Under the pieces are notes generated by a model. That model searched no databases, had not been told where the DNA came from, and was given only the letters and a program-made list of their open reading frames with translations. From the NCBI GenBank assembly GCA_945883805.1, contig CAMCYE010000013.1, positions 1 to 46,562 of the forward strand: a stretch of 46,562 bases of DNA. The letters are read 5' to 3'. Source of the stretch: Victivallis vadensis (GTDB lineage: Bacteria; Verrucomicrobiota; Lentisphaeria; Victivallales; GWF2-50-93). The position numbers and the translations under genes are program-made. How positions within the stretch are numbered: position 1 is the stretch's first letter; every line of letters starts with the position of its first letter. Of the stretch, positions 31,291-38,925 are shown piece after piece.

Positions 31291-34014
31291 TCAGGATTCC
31301 TTCTTCCGTGCCATGGCGCGTGTAATCGTATCGCTCAGCTTATTGATGTCATACGGTTTGTTCATGAAAAAATCTGGCAGGTCGGAATGCTTTCCCTCCA
31401 TGACAGTGGACTCATCATAGCCGCTGGCCAGAATCACCGGCAGGTCGTGCCGGATCGCCCTGAGCGCGGAAATAGTCTCCCAGCCACCCATGCGCGGCAT
31501 TGTCAGATCACTCAGCACACATGAAATTTCATCTTTGTGCTTTTTAAAAATCTCCACAGCCTCAACTCCGTCACTGGCCTGGAGCACCGTGAATCCAAGG
31601 CCCATGAGCGCAAACTTGATCATTTCACGCAGTGCCGTTTCGTCTTCCACCACTAGCACCGTTCCTCCCTTGACAATCTTCAGAGATTGAACAGGTTGCT
31701 CATCCTTAAGCTTCGGCATTTGCACAGACAGTGGAAAAAACACACTGAATACGCTTCCCCCATTAATCTTGCTTTTCACGGTAATCCCAGCGTCATGCGT
31801 CCCCACAATTCCTAAAACTATGGAAAGCCCCAATCCCCGTCCGGTAAATTTTGTGGAGAAAAACGGGTCGAATATCTTATCCATATCCTCTTTTTTGATT
31901 CCGCAGCCGGAGTCTGTTACTTCCAGACAAACATAGGTTTGTTCCTGCGGGCGCCACTCAATAGGGAAACGGTATGCTGTCGGAATATCCGCATTGGAAA
32001 CTATTTTGACACTCAGGCGAACAGTGCCGGTTCCCTCCCCTACGGCCTCCCAGGCATTGATCACAAGATTGGTCAGTATCTTTTGTATCTGTTTTGCGTC
32101 CGCGTTAATACATGGACCCGGTGATGGCAAATCCGCTTCCACAACTACATTCTCAGGCCTTTCCATCTGGAGAAGAGGCAGGCTAATGCGGCATAGTTCG
32201 GCCAGATCAAACGACTCAGGTTTAACTTGTTTCTGTCCGAGATAGACCAGCAGATTACCGCTCACTTCCGAAGCCTTTTGAGATGCCTGTAGTGATTTTG
32301 CAAGGGCTACGGCGTGGGAATCACCCGGAGGCAGATCCCTAATTACCATCTCCAGATACCCTTGCACTACCTGGAGCTGGTTGTTGAAGATGTGGGCGAC
32401 GGAACCGGACATGAGACCCAAGCTTTCGGCCTTCTTGAGCTGCCGGTTCTGCTCTTCAAATTTCGTCTTTTCCGCCTCCAATAGCGTGTGCTCGGTGATG
32501 TCGCTTATGGTGCCGAACATCATGATTGGATTTCCAGTACCACTGCGGACGGTGCACTTGCCGTGGTTGTGAATCCAAACCCAGTGTCCGTCCTTGTGCT
32601 TCATCCGGCATTCGTCATTATAGAAGGGGAGATCGCCGTAAAGATGACGTTCAAGAAATTCTTCGGAATGCTTCACATCGTCGGGATGAACCATTGCCTT
32701 CCATTCCTTGATGCCGAATGGGGTTAACTCATCGAGGCTGTAGCCCATTATTTTCGCATAGGTATCATTAAGTATCATCTCCCCTGTATGAACGTTCCAC
32801 TCCCAAGTTCCGAGGTTGCTTCCCTTTATGATATTGGCCATACGTTGGCGCTCCTTATGCAGGGAGACATTCAGCTCATCCGCCATCAATTGTGTTTTGC
32901 GGGTTTTCAGCAGGGCTCGGACCAGGAGAAACAGCAGTAATGTTATGGACATACCTCCGACCAGGAAGAACCATACCTCTGTGTATTCAGCCGCAAATAA
33001 TCCGCCGCCGTCTTGTGAAAAAGACAGTGTCCAGCAATAACCGTTTAAATCAACCTGGAACTGTTGAATGAAACCTGTGGCGGAACGGCGCCGCCCATTG
33101 TCCCCATGAAAAGACTCATAGAGCAGATTTTGCTGTGAAATTTGATCTCCGTCAAAGATCTTGAGCCTGAATTGTGCTTTCTCCAGATCGCCGCCGCCAA
33201 GTATTCCCTCCATCAAGTCTTTCATCCGGTAGGGACTGTAGACCCAGCCGTAGATTGCGGCACGGCGTTGTTCAACCGTATCCGTTGGCATGCCTTTGCG
33301 GTAAACAGGGACATACATCAGGGTGCCTACCTGGACTTCCTTGTCGGTTTCCTGAACCAGGATGATTTTGCCGGATAGCGCCGCAGAATCCGTATCCCGC
33401 GCCCGCTCCATTGCCACCCGGCGCACCGGTTCCGATAGCATGTCATAGCCGAAAGCCCGCAGGTTACGGCCGGAAAACGGTTCCAGATAGATGATGGAGG
33501 AGTAGACTTCCCGGTCACCAGCCGGCCTTACCGTATATTCCGGGAATCCTTCACTGCGGATTTCCTGAATGTGCCTGGTCAGTTCTTCCCGTGGAATTAG
33601 AAGTGAAAAACCAATACCCTGAATACCGGGAAGCTGTTGTTCAATCCGCTGGAGTTTTGTATAAATATGCCATTTCTCACGCGTGACCTCGGACGCGTTA
33701 AAAAAAGCAGTCCCACTCCGCAAGATGCGGGCATGGTCATAAAGCCTGCCTGAAATTATATTTTGAATTTCCTGGCAGTGAAAGATAAAATCTTTTTTTG
33801 CAATCTTTTCCGCGTTAGATTTCATGTGCAGGGTTACAGCGACGGTAATAGTCAGACTGGCAATCAGGACAAACCAATCCGCATGCCGGTTCCGGCACGC
33901 AGACCGTGCGGACGGCAGCCCCGCTTTTTTCCCGAGTATGCGCACCACCTCTTTTCGAATCATCTCCCCGATTCGCTTACTCAGATCGGATATATACTTT
34001 TTGAAGTCAATCAT
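31291..34014 (-). CDS. CHASE-PAS hybrid sensor histidine kinase with receiver domain
   Basis: About 907 residues from ATG 34014; an in-frame TTG at 34059 would add 15. An N-terminal membrane helix (WFVLIASLTITVAVTLHM) is followed by an extracytoplasmic CHASE domain (IQGIGFSLLIPREELTRHI ... GREVYS-like PAGDREVYSSIIYLEP), a second helix (VWFFLVGGMSITLLLFLLV), a PAS domain (LGTWEWNVHTGEMILNDTY), a HisKA-like segment and a HATPase domain (NAWEA; DSGCGI; FTGRGLGLSIVLGIV). A C-terminal receiver has phospho-acceptor Asp in CVLSDLTMPRMGGWE. The H-box reads SVAHIFNNQLQ, with Ile where Asp is usual, while the phospho-His is kept. No output regulator is adjacent, so the signal may pass through the receiver to a distant partner. 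Confidence 0.9.
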   Translation of the reverse strand: MIDFKKYISDLSKRIGEMIRKEVVRILGKKAGLPSARSACRNRHADWFVLIASLTITVAVTLHMKSNAEKIAKKDFIFHCQEIQNIISGRLYDHARILRSGTAFFNASEVTREKWHIYTKLQRIEQQLPGIQGIGFSLLIPREELTRHIQEIRSEGFPEYTVRPAGDREVYSSIIYLEPFSGRNLRAFGYDMLSEPVRRVAMERARDTDSAALSGKIILVQETDKEVQVGTLMYVPVYRKGMPTDTVEQRRAAIYGWVYSPYRMKDLMEGILGGGDLEKAQFRLKIFDGDQISQQNLLYESFHGDNGRRRSATGFIQQFQVDLNGYCWTLSFSQDGGGLFAAEYTEVWFFLVGGMSITLLLFLLVRALLKTRKTQLMADELNVSLHKERQRMANIIKGSNLGTWEWNVHTGEMILNDTYAKIMGYSLDELTPFGIKEWKAMVHPDDVKHSEEFLERHLYGDLPFYNDECRMKHKDGHWVWIHNHGKCTVRSGTGNPIMMFGTISDITEHTLLEAEKTKFEEQNRQLKKAESLGLMSGSVAHIFNNQLQVVQGYLEMVIRDLPPGDSHAVALAKSLQASQKASEVSGNLLVYLGQKQVKPESFDLAELCRISLPLLQMERPENVVVEADLPSPGPCINADAKQIQKILTNLVINAWEAVGEGTGTVRLSVKIVSNADIPTAYRFPIEWRPQEQTYVCLEVTDSGCGIKKEDMDKIFDPFFSTKFTGRGLGLSIVLGIVGTHDAGITVKSKINGGSVFSVFFPLSVQMPKLKDEQPVQSLKIVKGGTVLVVEDETALREMIKFALMGLGFTVLQASDGVEAVEIFKKHKDEISCVLSDLTMPRMGGWETISALRAIRHDLPVILASGYDESTVMEGKHSDLPDFFMNKPYDINKLSDTITRAMARKKES

Positions 34015-34215
34015 TTGAAAAACCGCTGTCAATTTTAAGGGAATATTCACTGAAAGCAAACAAAAGACTTTTGCTTTTTACGCCGCTGCAACTATCAATC
34101 CGATGGCTTCAGCATACTTCATTGTGAATGACTCTTAGCAATATTAATGCCAATTTTTTTCAGCACGAATTAAGCGCAAGTCGTTTAGTTTTCATTATAA
34201 ACGATTTGGAAAAGA

Positions 34216-34289
34216 TGGCTACCCCGCAAGGATTCGAACCTCGACTAAGTGCGCCAAAGGCACTTGTGCTACCGTTACACCACGGGGTA
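34216..34289 (-). tRNA. tRNA-Gln (UUG)
   Basis: The minus strand folds as a complete tRNA. The acceptor arm is taccccg/cggggta, the D-arm is gtgtaacggtagcac, and the anticodon arm agtgc-CTTTGGC-gcact has TTG at positions 34-36. The T-arm is cgagg-TTCGAAT-ccttg, with G73 and an encoded CCA (34216-34218). The U1-A72 pair is typical for tRNA-Gln. The first mature base is at 34289. Its 3' 17 bases recur at 30006-30022. Confidence 0.95.
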
Positions 34290-34341
34290 TTTTTTCAGCA
34301 ATTAAAAAAGTAACGTATCAAACGTGTTATTTCCAATATGT

Positions 34342-35031
34342 TCAGATTTCTTCCGGCAGATTCTTTTTTGATGACTGCATGATCATCCTGTGCACGGGGA
34401 TGTATACCGCGACTACAATGGCCAGTCCTGTAAAAATCCAAATGTAATTGTGGTGAATGATCTCCTTGCCTTTATGGACAAGGTCGAGGTACGACATGTC
34501 CTTGGAAAGAGAGCCCAGATAATATCCGATGGCGGTGAGTATCACGACCCAGATGCCTGCTCCGAGCGCAGTGAAAAACGAGAATCTGGAAAGTTTCATC
34601 TTGGCAAGGCCTGCCGGAACGGAAATGACCTGCCGGATTGCCGGGAGGAGTCTGCATACGAATGTCGTGATATCCCCGTATTTCCTGAATATCTGTTCCG
34701 CCCGTTCAAGAGTGTCGGGAGAAAGGAAAAAATATTTTCCGTATTTGTGCAGGAACGGCCTGCCAAGCCATAGCGCGAAATAATAATTGAAGTATGCGCC
34801 CGCCATTGAACCCGCCAGACCGAAGAAAACAGCGGTCACGGCGTCGGGCAGGGGACTCCCGAACGTAAGTTCCCCCCGGAATGCCAGAAACCCCGCCGGG
34901 ATCATTACAACCTCGCTGGGAAACGGTATGAATGAGCTTTCAATCGCCATGAAAATAAATATGATCAGAAATCCCCATGTCTGGGCATGGCTTGCCGCAA
35001 TTTCAATATAATTCGCCAGCATGTCGGTCAT
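34342..35031 (-). CDS. DedA-family membrane protein
   Basis: A 229-residue membrane protein of the DedA/VTT family, now linked to flipping of undecaprenyl phosphate and phospholipids across the cytoplasmic membrane. Typical features are FMAIESSFIPFPSEVVMIPAG, FGLAGSMAGAYFNYYFALWLGRPF, RYGD-like RKYGDITTFVCRLLPAIRQVISVPAG and the C-terminal GAGIWVVILTAIGYYLG. The start is ATG at 35031 behind aaggagattt; the longer frame to 35145 runs into repeat DNA and is rejected. Its ribosome site abuts the second copy of the 29-base REP unit. Confidence 0.92.
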   Translation of the reverse strand: MTDMLANYIEIAASHAQTWGFLIIFIFMAIESSFIPFPSEVVMIPAGFLAFRGELTFGSPLPDAVTAVFFGLAGSMAGAYFNYYFALWLGRPFLHKYGKYFFLSPDTLERAEQIFRKYGDITTFVCRLLPAIRQVISVPAGLAKMKLSRFSFFTALGAGIWVVILTAIGYYLGSLSKDMSYLDLVHKGKEIIHHNYIWIFTGLAIVVAVYIPVHRMIMQSSKKNLPEEI

Positions 35032-35042
35032 AGTAAATCTCC

Positions 35043-35071
35043 TTTTTGGAACGCCGGCAACTTGCCGGCAT
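35043..35071. repeat. REP-like unit, copy 2
   Basis: Identical over 29 bases to 295-323, in the same orientation. Here it sits immediately upstream of the dedA ribosome site. Confidence 0.8.
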
Positions 35072-35247
35072 CTTCGAGCACCGCCTGATTCAGGAGTCGG
35101 AGAAGATATATTAACAAGTCTGGTTTTCAAGTGCGAATGTGTCACTTTTAGCCGTTGAACATGTGGGTATGGCGTTTTCGATGAAAACGCCTCGAGACGG
35201 TTTCATCCCCCTTCGCTGAGAAGCTTCCCATTTCGCTAAGAAGTTTA

Positions 35248-35273
35248 CCTGCACGCCTGAAGCGTACAAGCCT
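35248..35273. repeat. Second repeat unit, copy 2
   Basis: Matches 430-455 at 24 of 26 positions. It accompanies the 29-base REP unit at both loci, though with different spacing. Confidence 0.65.
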
Positions 35274-35508
35274 TTGCTATTGCTCCGAAGGTTTACACGC
35301 CATGGCGTGCGACCAGGGCGGAGGACAGGTCGAAACCGTCATACTCTGCGGGACTGTTTAATTCACGCGCCAAATTGGCCGGACCGCAAGGCAGCGAACC
35401 GATCAGGTGTCATTATATTCATGATTGAATCAATGCGGAATGGCAATAGGGAAAAATATAAGTATCTTAACGGGCAAACTTCAAGTAATTTTACAGACAC
35501 GGGGAATC

Positions 35509-36291
35509 ATGTATTCAATAGCTTTTAAATTGGGAACCAATATCACCATTTACTGGTATGGGATAATGGTGGCGCTTGGGTTCATATGTGCCGTTTTAAT
35601 GCTCATGTTGAATAGGAAACACGCCAAGATAAGTTCCGAACAGATCTCCGATATCGCATTATACGGAATGATTTCCGGAATTTTGGGCGCAAGGATATTT
35701 TATGTGGTGGAATTCTGGGATCAATACAGTGGGAATCTGAGGGAAATAGTCAGGATTGACCATGGCGGACTCGTCTTCTATGGCGGGTTCATCTGTGCGA
35801 TTACGGTGGTTCTTATCTATTGCCGCAGAAAAAAACTGCCAGTGCTGAACATCCTCGACATATTTGGCCCGGCGATGGCGATAGGACATGCCTTTGGGAG
35901 AATCGGGTGTTTCCTCAATGGCTGCTGTTATGGGAAGCCGTCGGATATTTCCTGTGCAGTGCGTTTTCCGGATGGATCCGCTCCGGCTGCTGCATTTCCG
36001 GGGCAGAGTGTTCATCCTGTTCAGATCTATGAGGCCATCTTTAATATCTTGCTTGCGGCAGTGCTTGTTCTTCTTCTCCGGAAAGCGAAGCTCAAGCCGG
36101 GAATGATCGCCGCAATATATCTTATTGCATACGGAATCGCCCGTTTTCTCTTCGAATTACTGCGCGGGGATCACAAAGATTTTGTTTTCAATCTCTTCAC
36201 TCCGTCACAGTCCATCTGCCTGTTTGTGCTTTTGGCGGGAGTCGCACTCATGGTTTACTCGAAAAGAAATGCAGTGACCAGTGACCAGTGA
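35509..36291 (+). CDS. lgt: Prolipoprotein diacylglyceryl transferase
   Basis: A 260-residue membrane enzyme that transfers diacylglycerol from phosphatidylglycerol to the lipobox cysteine of prolipoproteins. ITIYWYGIMVALGF is followed by GARIFYVVEFW, the conserved DHGGLVFYGGFI and the Lgt signature GRIGCFLNGCCYGKP. The later VHPVQIYEAIFN and GIARFLFELLRGD contain further conserved residues. I prefer ATG 35509 to the ORF's first ATG (35425), which lies in non-coding-like DNA. Its role fits the LysM lipoprotein in the window. The last codons run into a tandem cagtgac repeat that also forms the stop. Confidence 0.94.
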   Translation: MYSIAFKLGTNITIYWYGIMVALGFICAVLMLMLNRKHAKISSEQISDIALYGMISGILGARIFYVVEFWDQYSGNLREIVRIDHGGLVFYGGFICAITVVLIYCRRKKLPVLNILDIFGPAMAIGHAFGRIGCFLNGCCYGKPSDISCAVRFPDGSAPAAAFPGQSVHPVQIYEAIFNILLAAVLVLLLRKAKLKPGMIAAIYLIAYGIARFLFELLRGDHKDFVFNLFTPSQSICLFVLLAGVALMVYSKRNAVTSDQ

Positions 36292-36293
36292 CC
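36272..36293. repeat. Tandem cagtgac(c) repeat at the lgt stop codon
   Basis: Three copies of cagtgac span the end of lgt and its TGA. A second word repeat (ataacttataacc twice) occupies 36448-36474 just before rluD. Both belong to the class of short word-like intergenic repeats seen throughout the window. Confidence 0.65.
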
Positions 36294-36488
36294 GACTGGC
36301 ATGGAGTCAGTTATATCAATAAGAAACAGAGGGCGGATTTTTCTACCCGCCAGCAGAAGTAATCTCGGGTTGGGAAACCCGTGCTCCGTTAAAGATCGCA
36401 TGCTTAGTTTCAAAGGAGAAGAAATTGATGATGAAGACTTCTTGCCAATAACTTATAACCGATAACTTATAACCAAAATAGAGATACA

Positions 36489-37415
36489 ATGAACAAAATT
36501 ATTGAACTTACCGTAGATGACCGTTATGACGGGGAACGTCTTGACCATTTCCTTGCCTGCGCAATTCCTGAATATTCCCGTTCCTTTTTTCAGAAACTCA
36601 TCAAGGCTGGAAAAATTAAGTACGGTTCCGATAATTCTCCGGAAACCAAATGCACTGTCAGGAAAGGCGTAAGGATTTCAGTTGAAATGCCGGAGGAAAA
36701 TAAGAAGAAACTGGTAGGGGAGGATATTTCCCTGGACGTGATTTACGAGGATGATGACATGCTTGTTGTCAACAAGGCTCACGGAATGGTGGTTCATCCG
36801 GCCGCAGGCAACTGGGATGGCACGGTTGTGAATGCGCTTCTGGGTCGCGACGGGGAATTTGCGGAGAAGCTTGAAGACGGGTTTAGACCCGGAATCGTGC
36901 ACCGCTTGGACAAAGACACTTCCGGATGCCTTATTATCGCAAAGACCCCGGCATCCCAGTTCCAGCTTGCAAAACTTTTTCAGGAACGGAAGATAAAGAA
37001 GACCTATGCCGCCATCGTCTGCGGATTCCCACCCAAAAACACAGATAAGATTATAACAAACATAGGGCGGCATCCTGTAAACAGGAAAAAAATGACCGTT
37101 GTCCACAAGGTCGGAAGGTTGGCTGTCACTAAGTATGAAGTCCTGAAAAGGGGAAGGATTGAGAAGGTGCCCGTCTCCCTGCTGGAAGTTCAAATTGAAA
37201 CGGGAAGGACTCATCAGATAAGGGTTCATCTCGCATATAAGCATCTGCCAATCCTGGGAGATAAGGTTTATGGCGGAAAACAGGAGATTGAGGCCCCAAG
37301 ACAGATGCTCCACGCCTGGAAAATTGCATTCCCGCATCCCAATACCGGTGAGCTGATGGAAATAGTGGCCCCGTTCCCGGAAGATTTCATCGACACTGAG
37401 AATTCGATAAGATGA
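36489..37415 (+). CDS. rluD: RluD-type 23S rRNA pseudouridine synthase
   Basis: A 308-residue RluA/RluD-family enzyme that isomerises uridines in 23S rRNA. An N-terminal S4 RNA-binding domain (RLDHFLACAIPEYSRSFFQKLI) precedes the catalytic domain, with VVNKAHGMVVHPAAGN and the motif HRLDKDTSGCLI containing the catalytic Asp. GRTHQIRVHLAYKHLPILGD follows later. Length and order match RluD. In other bacteria this gene often follows lspA or other lipoprotein genes, so lgt upstream is a sensible neighbour. Confidence 0.92.
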   Translation: MNKIIELTVDDRYDGERLDHFLACAIPEYSRSFFQKLIKAGKIKYGSDNSPETKCTVRKGVRISVEMPEENKKKLVGEDISLDVIYEDDDMLVVNKAHGMVVHPAAGNWDGTVVNALLGRDGEFAEKLEDGFRPGIVHRLDKDTSGCLIIAKTPASQFQLAKLFQERKIKKTYAAIVCGFPPKNTDKIITNIGRHPVNRKKMTVVHKVGRLAVTKYEVLKRGRIEKVPVSLLEVQIETGRTHQIRVHLAYKHLPILGDKVYGGKQEIEAPRQMLHAWKIAFPHPNTGELMEIVAPFPEDFIDTENSIR

Positions 37416-37421
37416 TTTTTC

Positions 37422-37495
37422 GTATGCCAGTTTCGCCGAAACTGGCTCTTGAGGGGGAAGTGGAAGAGGAGGCGGTTTCGGCGAAACCGCCATAC
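37422..37495. repeat. REP doublet left of the RAYT gene
   Basis: Two near-perfect palindromes: gccagtttcg-c-cgaaactggc (37426-37446) and ggcggtttcg-g-cgaaaccgcc (37471-37491). They are flanked by gtat and catac and separated by a short purine-rich spacer containing cttgag and gaggag. The same doublet recurs on the other side of the transposase gene at 38144-38218, in the same orientation. Confidence 0.88.
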
Positions 37496-37524
37496 CAGTA
37501 AGAACTGAGAGTTTTAGCTACACG

Positions 37525-38121
37525 ATGGAACGCAGACCTGAAACAATATCATTTTATCGGAATAGGTTGCCACACTGGTCGGTGAGGGACGCTTTATACT
37601 TTGTGACGATCCGCCAAAAAAATTCCATCCCTGCGAATGCGGCAATGAAAATCAGGGAGAAAATTCTTGACCTTGAAAATTACTCCGAGGACGAACGACT
37701 CATTCTTCGACGGAAAATCCTTCTTGAGATGGAAAAATGGCTTGATCGTCCGTCCGAGAAAGGAGTATTGACAAAGGGTGATGTCCCGTCAATAATCAAA
37801 GAGGCAATCCAATTTAGAAATGATAATGGCACATGGCGAATGGTTGAATACGTGATCATGCCAAACCATCTCCATCTGTTTTTCAGTATCAACAAGGGAT
37901 CGCTAAGGCTGATAATGTCGGGCTTCAAGCGAAAGACTTCATTGGAAATAGGGAAAAATCTTGGAACATCCGGACAGACTCTTTGGCATCGTGAGTGGTT
38001 TGATCACTGGTCGAGATCGGCGGAACAAGATGAGAAAATAAAAAGATACATAAGGAAAAATCCCGTCAAGGCGGGACTTGTAAAAGATTTCAGAGAGTGG
38101 CCCTTTGGTTCTTGGAATTAA
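37525..38121 (+). CDS. REP-associated tyrosine transposase (RAYT, Y1_Tnp family)
   Basis: A 198-residue single-stranded-DNA transposase of the IS200/IS605-like Y1 superfamily. The HUH motif is MPNHLHLFF (about residues 112-120). The catalytic tyrosine is likely in the C-terminal helix KIKRYIRKNPVKAGLV, and LWHREWFDHWSRS is typical of RAYTs. The N-terminus has NRLPHWSVRDALYFVT. RAYTs are thought to spread REP palindromes and are usually single copy and domesticated. Here the gene lies between two copies of a matching REP doublet (29 bases before, 22 bases after), so gene and substrates are together. It looks intact. Confidence 0.93.
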   Translation: MERRPETISFYRNRLPHWSVRDALYFVTIRQKNSIPANAAMKIREKILDLENYSEDERLILRRKILLEMEKWLDRPSEKGVLTKGDVPSIIKEAIQFRNDNGTWRMVEYVIMPNHLHLFFSINKGSLRLIMSGFKRKTSLEIGKNLGTSGQTLWHREWFDHWSRSAEQDEKIKRYIRKNPVKAGLVKDFREWPFGSWN

Positions 38122-38143
38122 GGAGTGGCGGTTTCGGCGAATA

Positions 38144-38218
38144 GTATGCCAGTTTCGATGAAACTGGCTCTTGAGATGGCAGGGTAAAGAGGAGGCGGTT
38201 TCGGCGAAACCGCCATAC
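38144..38218. repeat. REP doublet right of the RAYT gene
   Basis: This repeats the left doublet with small changes. The first palindrome has tcgatga in place of tcgccga at its centre, and the second is identical. A truncated extra copy of the second palindrome (ggcggtttcggcgaa, 38127-38141) lies just before it. The block ends a few bases before the mutT stop. Confidence 0.88.
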
Positions 38219-38224
38219 AGCCGT

Positions 38225-38647
38225 TTAATCTACATATCCCTTTCTTAAGAATTCGCAGAACGGCGCGTCTGCGGGGATGATTCCCATACTTCCCAGATCG
38301 GATATGTCAACCCATTTGTACTGCTGATTGTCCATTGCGGTTATTTTCTGCTTGGCGTCAGTCGGAAAAGCCCTGTAGAATCTTATGTCAACTTCCTTTT
38401 CCGGATATTGGTGGGAGATCCGGTAAATCTGGTCTGCAACGAATATGTCCAGTGACAATTCCTCTTTTATCTCGCGGCGTAGGCATTCTCCGTCGGTCTC
38501 CCTGTTGTCGACTTTTCCACCCGGAAACTCCCACATTCCCTGGAGATGTTTCCCGTCCGGGCGCGAACACAATAGGACTTTTCCGTTTTTTCTGATGACG
38601 GCGGCGCAGACGTGGATGGTGTGTGGGTTATTCATAGATAAGTTCAT
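38225..38647 (-). CDS. mutT: Nudix hydrolase, MutT/8-oxo-dGTP diphosphatase type
   Basis: A 140-residue Nudix enzyme. The box GGKVDNRETDGECLRREIKEEL fits G-x5-E-x7-R-E-U-x-E-E with all metal-binding glutamates. The preceding GKVLLCSRPDGKHLQGMWEFP is typical of MutT proteins that hydrolyse oxidised nucleotides. The start could be ATG 38647 or 38635; neither has a strong ribosome site. Substrate specificity within Nudix is not certain. It is convergent with the RAYT gene. Confidence 0.85.
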   Translation of the reverse strand: MNLSMNNPHTIHVCAAVIRKNGKVLLCSRPDGKHLQGMWEFPGGKVDNRETDGECLRREIKEELSLDIFVADQIYRISHQYPEKEVDIRFYRAFPTDAKQKITAMDNQQYKWVDISDLGSMGIIPADAPFCEFLRKGYVD

Positions 38648-38925
38648 GAAAGTTCAATTCTGAGTAATGCGGGCCTTCAGCCTGCAATTTCTTTATCTGT
38701 TATTATCTCTTCATCTTAACTAGAGCCTCCTCGAAAAGATATAAGAAGAACATCTGCCTAGGCGGATTAACTGCAAACGGATTAAACTCGGAATTAGGGT
38801 TTTTAAATCAAGCATTTGTTAGTAGTTAAGCCCATAAGGGCTGTTTCCCTCTTTCCCTTGTTCCATGCATTTTTCTGGAGATTGGATAATTTTATCTCGT
38901 CGAGCCAATTGTGTGATTCTCTCGG
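38648..38925. other. Gap between mutT and cdaR with repeat traces
   Basis: It contains tgagtaatgcgggc (38661-38674) and agcctgcaatttc (38679-38691), which also occur, farther apart, at 541-554 and 581-593. It also holds half of a cgcctaggcgga palindrome (near 38756-38768), whose full version is at 40849-40862. No gene is supported. Confidence 0.6.

Larger units (their letters stand above)
35032..35508. repeat. Repeat-filled divergent gap between dedA and lgt
   Basis: This gap contains the second copies of the REP unit (35043-35071) and the cctgcacgcct unit (35248-35273), plus gcgaccaggg (35309-35318). It also holds a palindrome gtatggcgttttcgatgaaaacgcc at 35167-35191 followed by ctcgag, which is a diverged relative of the REP sequences beside the RAYT gene. 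It is a divergent promoter region, but I cannot place promoters with confidence. No gene is supported here. Confidence 0.7.

Noticed and set aside
36272..36474. Possible CRISPR array from regularly recurring short repeats
   Set aside because: Units are only 7-14 bases, directly adjacent or irregularly spaced, with no spacers of equal length and no cas genes nearby.
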